This document shows positions 1 through 7,401 of a stretch of 14,970 nucleotides of DNA, piece after piece; within the stretch, counting starts at the first letter, position 1, and each line of letters opens with the position of its first letter. Position numbers and translations under genes: made by a program. The stretch lies in assembly GCA_944358225.1 (NCBI GenBank), contig CALVQP010000027.1:1-14970 (forward strand). Direction: 5' to 3'. The DNA is from an uncultured Bacilli bacterium (GTDB lineage: Bacteria > Bacillota_I > Bacilli_A > RF39 > UBA660). The notes below the pieces were generated by a model. It searched no databases. It was not told the DNA's origin and saw only the letters and a list, made by a program, of their open reading frames with translations.

Positions 1-128
1 ACAAAGTTCATCTTTGTTTGTTATCAATATTATAAATCGTATACATTTTAACTAATGTTTAACACAAAATTTTGCAAAAAATCAAAACACAAAAAAAAGA
101 TGCTTAAACACCTAAGTTTTATAATCCA
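1..128 (-). promoter_or_regulatory. Non-coding stretch after lepB with possible terminator and outward promoter
   Basis: This stretch follows the lepB stop codon. On the minus strand a weak 4-bp hairpin (CTTA/TAAG) is followed by eight T (about 92-99), which could end the rnj-lepB transcript. Further on, a TATAAT (plus 29-34) could be the -10 of a gene outside the window, but no good -35 is visible. Positions 1-17 form a 6-bp hairpin (ACAAAG/CTTTGT). All of these calls are weak. Confidence 0.3.
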
Positions 129-659
129 TCATTTAATAATGAAGCCCTTATTTAAAGGCCAAATTCTAAGAGAAACTTTTCCCTTAATATCTTCTTTTTT
201 TATAAGACCAATATCTCTACTATCCATTGAATCTTCTCTATTATCACCTAATACTAAATACATATCTTCAGGAATTTTATCATATCCCAGATCTTTTAAT
301 GAAAAATCTTCTGTTTTCACCTCATCACTTAAAAAAGTTTCTTTGTATCCTTGTTCATTAACATATAAAATATTATTCTTATATTCAATATATTCTCCTG
401 GTAGACCAATTACTCTTTTAATCAAATACTTGGTATCTTCATAACTTAAAGATACTATATCATTACGTTTAATATCAGAAAAATGGTATTTAACTTTATT
501 TAAAAGCGCTATTTCGCCATTTTCCATAGTCGGCGACATCGAAGGACCAACTACTTGTTGAACCGACACCACATATAAAATAATTAAAATAACAATCACA
601 GCTGTTAAAATATATTTGAACATATCAGATAAAAACTCTTTTAATTCTAGCCAAAACAT
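129..659 (-). CDS. lepB: Signal peptidase I (type I leader peptidase)
   Basis: Membrane-bound serine protease that removes signal peptides from proteins exported by the Sec route. The 176-residue protein has one N-terminal membrane segment (about 16-33). The catalytic serine is S40 in SMSPTM and the general-base lysine is K81 in KRVIGLPGE. The box E motif GDNREDSMDSRDIG lies in the C-terminal third. Its length fits the short Gram-positive SipS-type enzymes with a single anchor. The gene lies 18 nt after the RNase J stop and has an AAAAGGAAAG ribosome site, so it is most likely the second gene of that operon. No residue expected of an active enzyme is missing. Whether it is the housekeeping enzyme or a paralogue cannot be told from this window. 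Confidence 0.95.
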   Translation of the reverse strand: MFWLELKEFLSDMFKYILTAVIVILIILYVVSVQQVVGPSMSPTMENGEIALLNKVKYHFSDIKRNDIVSLSYEDTKYLIKRVIGLPGEYIEYKNNILYVNEQGYKETFLSDEVKTEDFSLKDLGYDKIPEDMYLVLGDNREDSMDSRDIGLIKKEDIKGKVSLRIWPLNKGFIIK

Positions 660-677
660 TTAATCACACTTTCCTTT

Positions 678-2312
678 TTAAACCTCTTGAACAACAGCAA
701 TAATCATTGGTTTACATTCTGTTTCATGATATAAATATTTACTTAATTCTTCCCTAATTTCCACTTTTATTTTATTATAATCTATATAATTAGGCGTAAC
801 ATTTCTTTCAATTACATCTAAAGCAATTCTTTTTATCTCCCCAATCATTTCTTTAGAATCTTTAACGTATATAAAACCTCTAGTAGTTACTTCCGGACCT
901 ACCAAAAGTTCCTTTGTAGCTTTGGATAAAGTCGCACTGATTAAAACAATACCATTTTCTCCCAACATCTCTCGATCTTTAATAACTAAATCTCCCACAT
1001 CATCAGTGGACTTACCATCAATTAGTTTATCATTAACTTTTACTTTTTCATTTTTTAAAACTAAATTACCATTTTCAATATTTACAACTTCACCATTTAA
1101 TTTAAGTAAAATATTATCTTCACTCATTCCCAAATCTTTAGCTATATTAGCATTATTTACCATATAACGATATTCACCCTTAACAGGCATATAATATTTA
1201 GGTTTTAACAAATTAAGCATTAATTTTAAATCTTCACTTGATGCATGGTGTAAAATATTATATTGTTTAGGAATCGAAACAATTCCTACCCCTTCCATTG
1301 CCAGCTCATTTTCAATCTTTACTAATGTTTTTTCACTACTATCATATCTTGGTTCAGCAAAGACAACTGTATCCGTACTTTTAAGTTTAATAAATTTATC
1401 ATAATTATTCATTATTCGACTAATAGAAGCATATTGATTTTCTTTTTCATCACATACTAACAAAATACTGTCTTTATCATCTAGATTAGATAAATCTCCA
1501 AGTAAAGTATTCTTTACTTCTAAATATCCCTCATTTAAAGCCATTGTTATATTATTTTGTAGTCTTTTTCCCATTACAACAATTTTTCTTCGAGAATTAG
1601 CCGCAGCATTAAATATATCTTGAATCGTATAAAGATGATTAGGCAAAACTAAAAATATTAAACGATGATCATATTTATCCATAGTATCTTTAAAAAAATC
1701 AGTTAAACGATGTGTTGGAGAAGTAAATCCTCCATGTTCTGAAAAAACACTTTCACTTAAAAGCACCAAAACTCCCTGTTTACCCACATAAGCAATTTTA
1801 CCTAAATCAGTAGCATAGTGTCCCATCATCGAAGGATCAACAATAAAATCTCCTGTATAACAAATTGCTCCATCTTTCGTATTAATAACATACATTACAC
1901 TATCCGGAACTGAATGAGATATATTAATCGGATAAATACTTACTCCCTTAAAATTAATTCTTTTATGCGCTACTACTTCCGTAATATTTTTTTCACTTAC
2001 ACCATCATTTAATAAAATAAACTTCGTAAATTTCGTCGCATAAATTCTAATTTTCGGAATCTCTTTAACTAAATCGGCTACTGCTCCCATATTTTCATAA
2101 TGACCATGCGTTAAAAACACCCCCCTGATTCTTTTTTTATTTTTAATTAAATAATCAAAATCAGGAATAATATAATCAATTCCATATAAATTTTCATTAG
2201 CATATTTTAACCCACAGTCAAAAACAAATATATCATTATCTACTTCAACAACATATATATTTTTACCAACTTCATTTAGTCCACCCAGACTAAAAAGTTT
2301 TATTTTACTCAT
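678..2312 (-). CDS. rnj: RNase J family protein with degenerate metal site (RNase J2-like)
   Basis: Member of the metallo-beta-lactamase/beta-CASP family, which in Firmicutes carries 5'-3' exonuclease and endonuclease activity in mRNA turnover and rRNA maturation. The 544-residue protein is full length: lactamase fold (about 1-210), beta-CASP insert, KPKYYMPVKGEYR motif (about 370-382) and a C-terminal domain to the end. The usual HxHxDH motif is changed to HGHYEN (69-74): both histidines remain, but the aspartate is E73 and the next histidine is N74. H133 (SHSVPDS) and D155 (TGDF) are kept, while the histidine of the canonical PIHGEYR is K378. The usual TGTQGEP-like segment is also not recognisable. 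By analogy with Bacillus RNase J2, this may be a weak or non-catalytic partner of another RNase J elsewhere in the genome. It has its own promoter and is followed by lepB. Confidence 0.9.
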   Translation of the reverse strand: MSKIKLFSLGGLNEVGKNIYVVEVDNDIFVFDCGLKYANENLYGIDYIIPDFDYLIKNKKRIRGVFLTHGHYENMGAVADLVKEIPKIRIYATKFTKFILLNDGVSEKNITEVVAHKRINFKGVSIYPINISHSVPDSVMYVINTKDGAICYTGDFIVDPSMMGHYATDLGKIAYVGKQGVLVLLSESVFSEHGGFTSPTHRLTDFFKDTMDKYDHRLIFLVLPNHLYTIQDIFNAAANSRRKIVVMGKRLQNNITMALNEGYLEVKNTLLGDLSNLDDKDSILLVCDEKENQYASISRIMNNYDKFIKLKSTDTVVFAEPRYDSSEKTLVKIENELAMEGVGIVSIPKQYNILHHASSEDLKLMLNLLKPKYYMPVKGEYRYMVNNANIAKDLGMSEDNILLKLNGEVVNIENGNLVLKNEKVKVNDKLIDGKSTDDVGDLVIKDREMLGENGIVLISATLSKATKELLVGPEVTTRGFIYVKDSKEMIGEIKRIALDVIERNVTPNYIDYNKIKVEIREELSKYLYHETECKPMIIAVVQEV

Positions 2313-2358
2313 ATAAACATCTCTTTTCTATAAATACAAAGTTTCATCACTAAAAGAA

Positions 2359-2387
2359 ATTATATCAAAATAGCTAATCTTTGTAAA
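2359..2387 (-). promoter_or_regulatory. Promoter of rnj-lepB
   Basis: Read on the minus strand: -35 TTTACA (2382-2387), a 17-nt spacer, and -10 TATAAT (2359-2364) extended to TGATATAAT. This is a near-consensus housekeeping promoter, about 45 nt before the rnj start codon. Confidence 0.8.
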
Positions 2388-2398
2388 CTTATTAAATA

Positions 2399-2431
2399 GA
2401 AAAAAACTTTTAGAAAACTATTCCAAAAGTT
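2399..2431 (-). terminator. Intrinsic terminator of spoIVA
   Basis: On the minus strand AACTTTT (2425-2431) pairs with AAAAGTT (2405-2411) across a 13-nt loop, and a run of T follows. The 5' arm overlaps the spoIVA stop codon (2430-2432). Confidence 0.7.
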
Positions 2432-3908
2432 ATAAAACAATAGCAATTAAATTATTCGCCCCTTTATTAACTATTTTAGTTACAGTTTGAGACAACTTAT
2501 ATCTTGTATTTTCTGGCATAATAGATAACTTAGCTTGAATTCCCTCTTTAACTATCTCATCCAAACTACGGCCAAAAATCTCACTTTTCCAAATACTAGT
2601 TGGATCAGTTTCAAAATCTTTCATAATATAATTGATTAATTCTTTACTTTGTAGTTCACTACCTATAATTGGTTCAAAAGTACTTTCTACATCTACTTTC
2701 ATTAAATGAATACTACTAGCTACAGCCTTTAGTTTAACTCCATAACGTGAACCTTGTTTAATAATTTCCGGAGTATCTAATTTCATATCTTTTAAATCAG
2801 GATAGACTATCCCATATCCGGTACTTCTTGCCATTTTTAATGCCCCTTTTATCTGGTCGTACTCTTGTTTTCCTTCACTAAAATCCGCAAACATTTTTAA
2901 AAGTCCAGCTTTACTAGTTACGGAGGAACCCATCATCTCTTTTAAAATGTCATTATAAAGTTCATTTGGACTTTCTAAATTTAGTGTCACTATACCTGTT
3001 GATGCATCTACTTCACTGATATAGGATTTAGAAATGTACTCACTATCGGTAAAATTTTCAATAATATTATCAATATCTTTAACTTTATCGACATTAATTA
3101 CACTTTGCGTAATTTTTTCCAAATAATGCTTTTTTAAATAATGATTATTATCTAAAACGTGAACCCATTTTGGCATATTTACTTTAATATCTAAAACAGG
3201 AAATTCATATAATGCCTTTTTTAAGATTTCATATATTTCGGCTTCTTGCATTACTTCGACATTTAAAGGCATAACCTCTACTTCATAATTATCTTGAATT
3301 TCGCGTGCCAGCGACTTTGTTTTTTCATCATGGGGATGAGCAGAATTTAAAATAACAATAAATGGTTTACCCAAATTTTTTAATTCCATAATTACTTTTT
3401 CTTCAGCTTCTAAATAATCAGTTCTTTTTAATTCTCCATAACTACCATCTGATGTAACTACAATTCCAATTGTTGAATGGTCTTGAATTACTTTTTGGGT
3501 ACCTATCTCAGCAGCTTCCACAAATGGTACCGGCTCATCATACCAGGGAGTTTTTACCATCCTAGGATTTCCATCTTCATCTAAATAACCCGTAGCATTA
3601 TCTATTACATAACCTACACAATCAATTAAACGGATATTAGCGGTAAATTCTTCAACTTTAATATTAGCACCATTACTTGGAACAAACTTAGGTTCCATTG
3701 TCATTATTGTTTTACCTTGAGCACTTTGAGGTATTTCATCTAAACATCTTTTCTTTTCATACTCATCATCAATATTAGGAACCACTAAATTTTCAATAAA
3801 TCTTTTAATAAAAGTTGATTTGCCTGTTCTAACCGCACCTACAACTCCTAAATATATCTCTCCATTACCCCTTTTAGCAATTGAAGATATTATTTTAGTT
3901 TTTTCCAT
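2430..3908 (-). CDS. spoIVA: Stage IV sporulation protein A (spore coat morphogenetic ATPase)
   Basis: SpoIVA is an ATP-hydrolysing cytoskeletal protein that polymerises on the forespore surface and forms the base of the spore coat. The 492-residue product is full length for the family. The Walker A loop is GAVRTGKST (24-32) in the conserved context YLGVVGAVRTGKSTFIKRF, followed by PQSAQGKTIMTMEPKFVP and LIDCVGY. The C-terminal part keeps SIWKSEIFGRSL, EGIQAKLSIMPENTRYKL and the hydrophobic end IAIVL, which in Bacillus is needed for coat assembly. The start has a good GAGGTG ribosome site (plus 3913-3918). The gene stands alone between two terminators. No clear housekeeping promoter lies upstream, which fits control by a sporulation sigma factor, but I cannot identify a full sigma-E site. 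It implies a sporulating lineage. Confidence 0.97.
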   Translation of the reverse strand: MEKTKIISSIAKRGNGEIYLGVVGAVRTGKSTFIKRFIENLVVPNIDDEYEKKRCLDEIPQSAQGKTIMTMEPKFVPSNGANIKVEEFTANIRLIDCVGYVIDNATGYLDEDGNPRMVKTPWYDEPVPFVEAAEIGTQKVIQDHSTIGIVVTSDGSYGELKRTDYLEAEEKVIMELKNLGKPFIVILNSAHPHDEKTKSLAREIQDNYEVEVMPLNVEVMQEAEIYEILKKALYEFPVLDIKVNMPKWVHVLDNNHYLKKHYLEKITQSVINVDKVKDIDNIIENFTDSEYISKSYISEVDASTGIVTLNLESPNELYNDILKEMMGSSVTSKAGLLKMFADFSEGKQEYDQIKGALKMARSTGYGIVYPDLKDMKLDTPEIIKQGSRYGVKLKAVASSIHLMKVDVESTFEPIIGSELQSKELINYIMKDFETDPTSIWKSEIFGRSLDEIVKEGIQAKLSIMPENTRYKLSQTVTKIVNKGANNLIAIVL

Positions 3909-3952
3909 AATTCACCTCATTTAATCTTTCTTTGCTAAAATATATGACAATT

Positions 3953-3979
3953 AAAAAAAAATAGAAGTAAATTCTATTT
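3953..3979 (-). terminator. Intrinsic terminator of the Fic gene (repeat copy 1)
   Basis: On the minus strand AAATAGAA, loop TTTAC, TTCTATTT, then a run of T (nine A on the plus strand at 3953-3961). The 24 nt at 3956-3979 are identical to 5169-5192. It lies just after the Fic gene and before spoIVA. Confidence 0.75.
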
Positions 3980-4007
3980 ATAATAAATAATAGTCATTTA
4001 TTTTTAA

Positions 4008-5069
4008 TTATCCATTCCATTTATATTTTGTGTATCTTCCTCCTGATATCTTGATAATTTTACCTTCTTTTAACAGCATTCCTAAAACTCTTTCAATAGT
4101 AGTCTCACTAATATCAGGACACTTTGTTCTAATTAAGGCCTTATCAATTGGCATAATATTTTCTTTAAATATTTTTGTAATTCTATCAGTTGATGTTACT
4201 TTCTTACTTTCTATTAGATTGATTCTAGAATCAAACTCCTTATAAGCTCTCAATAATATTCCTAAATAATATTCTACAAAATAAGAATAGTCATTTTGAT
4301 TATTATGCCAATTGACTGAACTTTTTTGTAAAGCATCATAATAGCTATCTTTTGTATCTTCAATTATTTTTTCGATACTTATATATTTACCTACCAAATA
4401 ATTAGCCTTATACAACAACAATAAAGTTAATAATCGACTCATTCTTCCATTACCATCGTTAAATGGATGTATTGATACAAAATCCAAAATAAATATTGGA
4501 ATTAATACTAATAAATCACAAGTTTCGCTATTAACTAATTCATTATATTTTTCACATAATTCTTCAATAGCAATAGGTGTTAAAACAGGGGATAATGGCA
4601 TAAATCTTATTTTCTTTTTTCCATTTTCATTAGTTTCCTCAATATAATTTTGCGAATTTTTAAATTTACCGCCGTGATTATAACCTGTGTATTTATATAA
4701 ATCCCTATGTAACTGTAAAATTGTATTTTGATTAAGATCTATAAATTTATAATTTTCATGAATTAAAGATAATACATCTCTGTAACCAGCTATTTCCTCT
4801 TCATTTCTATTTTTAGGCTTTAACTGTTGATTAACTATCTCATTCATTCTTTTATCAGCAGTAAAAATACCTTCAATTTTATTAGATGAAGAAACACTTT
4901 GAATTTTAGCTACCTTAAGCAAATTATCTAAAGTATCTTTTTTTGTCTCTAATAAATACGCTTGTTTTCCTTTATATTCATGAATTTTGCTTACTAAATT
5001 AAGAATATTACTATTAAATATAACCTCATTATATCTTTCTATCAAATTAAATTTTCTCAATTGCATCAC
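4008..5069 (-). CDS. Fic-domain protein with winged-helix C-terminus (probable AMP transferase)
   Basis: Fic enzymes usually transfer AMP from ATP to a hydroxyl group on a target protein. The 353-residue product has the active-site motif HPFNDGNGRM (201-210), where the histidine is the general base. An N-terminal inhibitory-helix motif of the form (S/T)xxxE(G/N) is visible as S62-NKI-E66-G67, so the protein should be self-inhibited, as in class II Fic proteins. The last ~70 residues resemble a winged-helix DNA-binding fold (AIRTKCPDISETTIERVLGMLLKEG-like). The start is GTG at 5069 or, more likely, ATG at 5066. It has its own promoter with a palindrome across the -10, which fits autorepression. 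The target is unknown. Flanking terminator repeats suggest it was inserted between fmt's operon and spoIVA. Confidence 0.9.
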   Translation of the reverse strand: MMQLRKFNLIERYNEVIFNSNILNLVSKIHEYKGKQAYLLETKKDTLDNLLKVAKIQSVSSSNKIEGIFTADKRMNEIVNQQLKPKNRNEEEIAGYRDVLSLIHENYKFIDLNQNTILQLHRDLYKYTGYNHGGKFKNSQNYIEETNENGKKKIRFMPLSPVLTPIAIEELCEKYNELVNSETCDLLVLIPIFILDFVSIHPFNDGNGRMSRLLTLLLLYKANYLVGKYISIEKIIEDTKDSYYDALQKSSVNWHNNQNDYSYFVEYYLGILLRAYKEFDSRINLIESKKVTSTDRITKIFKENIMPIDKALIRTKCPDISETTIERVLGMLLKEGKIIKISGGRYTKYKWNG

Positions 5070-5109
5070 ACTCTTTTTATTTGCATCATTGTATCACAAA
5101 ACGATGCAA
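5061..5109 (-). promoter_or_regulatory. Operator-like GATGCAA sites controlling the Fic gene
   Basis: The 29 bp at 5081-5109 form an interrupted palindrome with perfect 7-bp ends (TTGCATC and GATGCAA) and further matching bases inside. It covers the -10 and most of the promoter spacer. A third TTGCATC copy lies at 5061-5067 over the start codon. The position fits a repressor site, possibly bound by the Fic protein's own winged helix (inference). Confidence 0.6.
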
Positions 5110-5116
5110 TTGACAA
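5088..5116 (-). promoter_or_regulatory. Promoter of the Fic gene
   Basis: Minus strand: -35 TTGTCA (5111-5116), exact 17-nt spacer, -10 TACAAT (5088-5093) in the extended form TGATACAAT. Transcription would start near 5081, giving a leader of only about 12-16 nt. Confidence 0.8.
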
Positions 5117-5168
5117 TATTTTTGAGGTAATTTAATTTCCCAGTTTTTTCTAAAAGTAAAGAAGCATT

Positions 5169-5192
5169 AAAAAATAGAAGTAAATTCTATTT
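5169..5192 (-). terminator. Intrinsic terminator of the fmt operon (repeat copy 2)
   Basis: Same hairpin and T run as at 3956-3979. Its 5' arm overlaps the stop codon of the membrane protein gene (5187-5189), so this copy belongs to that gene. Confidence 0.75.
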
Positions 5193-5816
5193 GTACTGAA
5201 AATTAAGTTCATATTTATAATTTGTAGCTTGTAAAATAATCGAAGAAACTTTAGCATCACTAACTTTAACTTTTAAAGTTTCGTTATTTCCCAAACTAAC
5301 CATATAATATTCATCAACAACTGGTGTTTCTTCATTTATAAAAGATAGTAAATATTCTATATTCAAATAATCACTATTTATACCATCATATAAATTATTA
5401 GTTTCTATTTCTTCTTCATTTAAATCAACAACGTATGTTTTACTATCTTTTATTTTATATTTAGTTATACCTGCACTTGTTTCCTTATAACCAGTATCTT
5501 CTGTTTGTGTTTTTTCTCCTCTATAAATAGTTTTAACTTCATTAATGGTAATTATATATTCGTAAGTATATTCTTGCTTAAAAAAATTATTTAGAGTTTC
5601 ACTTAACGACGGGCTATTATGAACATAAGTTGTTTCATATTCACGTACTATATTTTTTTTATTAGACACTACTAAAACAATTAAAATTAACATCACTAGA
5701 CCAAATAATGCTAACTGAATATAATTGCGCCCTTTGGGATCATTCCAAGTTTTTGTAAGCCAAGGATCATCTTCACTAACAGTTTTATACTTTGGTTTTT
5801 TCTTTTTAAACATCAT
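5187..5816 (-). CDS. Membrane-anchored protein of unknown function
   Basis: I do not recognise the family. The 209-residue protein starts with a lysine-rich cytoplasmic stretch (KKKKPKYK) and a segment DDPWLTKTWNDPKGRNY. One membrane helix follows (about 34-51), then an outer domain of ~155 residues with alternating polar and hydrophobic residues, suggesting beta structure. There is no cysteine, no cell-wall anchor and no enzyme motif that I can see. The gene begins 4 nt after the fmt stop, and its AGGTGG ribosome site touches the first ATG (5816), so the second ATG (5813) is a possible start. It is cotranscribed with fmt and ends inside a terminator. The link to fmt may only reflect gene order. 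Confidence 0.85.
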   Translation of the reverse strand: MMFKKKKPKYKTVSEDDPWLTKTWNDPKGRNYIQLALFGLVMLILIVLVVSNKKNIVREYETTYVHNSPSLSETLNNFFKQEYTYEYIITINEVKTIYRGEKTQTEDTGYKETSAGITKYKIKDSKTYVVDLNEEEIETNNLYDGINSDYLNIEYLLSFINEETPVVDEYYMVSLGNNETLKVKVSDAKVSSIILQATNYKYELNFQYK

Positions 5817-5820
5817 CCAC

Positions 5821-6753
5821 CTACTTTACTTCTTGATTTAAAAGCTTTTGTTTATCTAGACCATTAAGATAATCTTTAACTGCCATTATCCTTTTGCCAA
5901 AAGGCTTAATCTTAGTAATATAGACAATTCCATCTTGACAACTAATACCAATACTATCTTTTGTCACTTCAATAATCCTTCCCACTTGAGATACCTTAGC
6001 TTCTTTAAAAGTACACTCCAAAACTTTCGTTTCTAAATCATTTAAAATCATATTAGCTAAAGGCCAAGGATTTAATCCCCTAACCTGATTACATATTTTT
6101 AAACCAGGATTATTAAAATCTAAATGTTCTTCTTCTCTTTTAATATTATAAGCATAAGTTACTTCTTCTTCATTTTGTTTAATTCTATCATTTGTTTTAT
6201 TAATGATAGATGGTAGTGTCTTTAACAACAAAGATTTTCCGATTAGTGATAATTCATCATGTAATATTCCTACATTATCCGTCGGTTTTATAATGTATTC
6301 TTCTTGAGCAATTATATCGCCACTATCCATCTTTTCATCCATATACATAATTGTTATTCCCGTTTTAGTATACCCTTCAATTAAAGCTTTGTGAATTGGT
6401 GCTCCTCCACGCAATTTAGGTAATAGTGAAGCATGAACATTAATACAGCCTAGTCTTGGAGCATCCAATATTTCTTTAGGAATAATTTGGCCATAAGCAC
6501 AAGTAATAATTATATCCGGCTTTAAACTAATTATTTTTTCATATTCCGTTTTAATTTTTGCCGGTTGATAAACTTCAATATTATTTTCTAACGCTAATTT
6601 TTTTATCGGAGTTGGCGTTAAAACTTGTTTTCTTCCTTGCTTTTTATCTGGTTGACTAACTACTAATATTACATTAGTTTCCTCAATTAATCCTTTTAAT
6701 ACTGGTACTGCAAAATCAGGAGTCCCCATAAATATAACCTTTAAATCTTTCAA
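5821..6753 (-). CDS. fmt: Methionyl-tRNA formyltransferase
   Basis: Transfers a formyl group from 10-formyltetrahydrofolate to methionyl initiator tRNA, which is needed for efficient translation initiation. The 310-residue product has the expected length and order: N-terminal fold opening VIFMGTPDFAVPVL, a loop near SQPDKKQGRKQVLTPTPIK, the active-site region GCINVHASLLPKLRGGAPIHKAL, the MDEKMDSGDI segment, and a C-terminal tRNA-binding domain with GLNPWPLA. The start is TTG at 6753: it has a GGTG ribosome site 7 nt upstream, and the next in-frame ATG (residue 9) would cut into the first beta strand. It heads a two-gene operon. No def or priA neighbour is present, unlike many Firmicutes. Confidence 0.97.
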   Translation of the reverse strand: MKDLKVIFMGTPDFAVPVLKGLIEETNVILVVSQPDKKQGRKQVLTPTPIKKLALENNIEVYQPAKIKTEYEKIISLKPDIIITCAYGQIIPKEILDAPRLGCINVHASLLPKLRGGAPIHKALIEGYTKTGITIMYMDEKMDSGDIIAQEEYIIKPTDNVGILHDELSLIGKSLLLKTLPSIINKTNDRIKQNEEEVTYAYNIKREEEHLDFNNPGLKICNQVRGLNPWPLANMILNDLETKVLECTFKEAKVSQVGRIIEVTKDSIGISCQDGIVYITKIKPFGKRIMAVKDYLNGLDKQKLLNQEVK

Positions 6754-6770
6754 GTATCATCACCATTTTC

Positions 6771-6779
6771 AGTATATCA
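6771..6779 (-). promoter_or_regulatory. Extended -10 promoter of fmt
   Basis: Minus strand TGATATACT (-10 TATACT at 6771-6776). No good -35 is visible; the place it should occupy is the preceding terminator hairpin. This is the weakest promoter call of the extended -10 group. Confidence 0.5.
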
Positions 6780-6804
6780 AAAAATACTAGAATTAACTAG
6801 TATT
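6779..6804 (-). terminator. Intrinsic terminator upstream of fmt
   Basis: Minus strand: AATACTAG, 6-nt loop, CTAGTATT, then six T. The perfect 8-bp stem insulates fmt from minus-strand transcription out of the decayed region at 6805-7700. Confidence 0.75.
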
Positions 6805-6832
6805 AAAATGTTTTTATACAACACGTGATAAA

Positions 6833-7219
6833 CACCTTTGTTCTTGGACTGTTCTTACTCCCAGATGTAATGAATCTGCCAAGAAAAAAATCTGTTAGAA
6901 TCACCAAAGATGGTATTTATATCAAGCCTTGTTCAATGTGCTTTATGTGCCATTAAAGATAAATCTTGTCCTTATATTAAGACTAGATATGAATCTTTAA
7001 AAAGACGTAGAGGCCACAAGAAAGTCATTATTGCCATCGCAAGATTATTACTTACAAGCATACCATATTTTACTTACTGGTGAAGTGTTTGATTATCAAA
7101 GATTTGAAAATCTAATCGATAAGAATTTTAAATTTCACAAAAACATTCAGAATACTCCAGAAGAAATGATTTCTTATTTAACTAATTTAGGTTACAACAT
7201 TACTTTGCAGAATACCTAA
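6833..7219 (+). pseudogene. Decayed C-terminal fragment of an IS110-family transposase
   Basis: Reading three frames in turn gives a typical IS110 C-terminal (Transposase_20) sequence: HLCSWTVLTPRCNESAKKK, then KSVRITKDGIYIKP, then VQCALCAIKD...YESLKRRRGHKKVIIAIARLLLTSI, then YHILLTGEVFDYQRFENL. The breaks are at an A run (6884-6890, one base short), near 6928, and near 7060. The last open stretch (7031-7219) ends at a normal stop. The N-terminal DEDD catalytic half is absent, so the element cannot move by itself. No ends or target duplications are recognisable. This is an old insertion scar, oriented opposite to the flanking genes. Confidence 0.85.
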
Positions 7220-7401
7220 TAACAGTTTACTATTTCAAAGAATAACCAATTTTAAAGTATTCATTGACTATTCTTAGTTCAAAAAAATTTTCCCGTTTTT
7301 ATATTTATATAGTTCATTACACCATCCAAACACTACTATTAATAAAAATTAAAATCTTCAATCATATTAATTCTAACATATATTTTTTATATAAATAGCA
7401 T
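7220..7401. other. AT-rich non-coding remnant
   Basis: Between the transposase remnant and the broken small gene I see no open frame longer than a few codons, no clear hairpin and no recognisable element end. It is probably residual insertion-sequence DNA. Confidence 0.4.

Larger units (their letters stand above)
3956..5192. repeat. 24-bp perfect direct repeats bracketing the Fic gene
   Basis: The copies are at 3956-3979 and 5169-5192, identical over 24 bases and in the same orientation. Each is itself a terminator hairpin (8-bp arms, 5-nt loop). The second overlaps the stop codon of the upstream gene and so is probably the original; the first would then be the copy made when the Fic gene arrived. 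The upstream flanks (both beginning CTAAAA) also look loosely alike. Recombination between the copies would remove the Fic gene cleanly. No recombinase gene lies between them. Confidence 0.8.

Noticed and set aside
922..1167. Plus-strand open frame inside rnj, and similar ones inside lepB, the Fic gene, ucpA and miaB
   Set aside because: They lie opposite well-supported genes, lack ribosome sites and have low-complexity F/S/L/I-rich translations typical of antisense frames in AT-rich DNA.
3919..3948. Sigma-E promoter for spoIVA (GTCATATA on the minus strand at 3941-3948)
   Set aside because: The -35-like half fits, but no CATACAAT-like -10 is found and the start point would fall too close to the ribosome site.
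3982..4002. Extra hairpin (AATAAAT/ATTTATT) after the Fic stop
   Set aside because: The stem is pure A/T and is expected by chance here; the adjacent repeat copy is the better terminator.
7031..7219. Separate 62-residue plus-strand gene
   Set aside because: Its sequence continues the IS110 transposase tail after a frameshift and it has no ribosome site, so it is part of the pseudogene.
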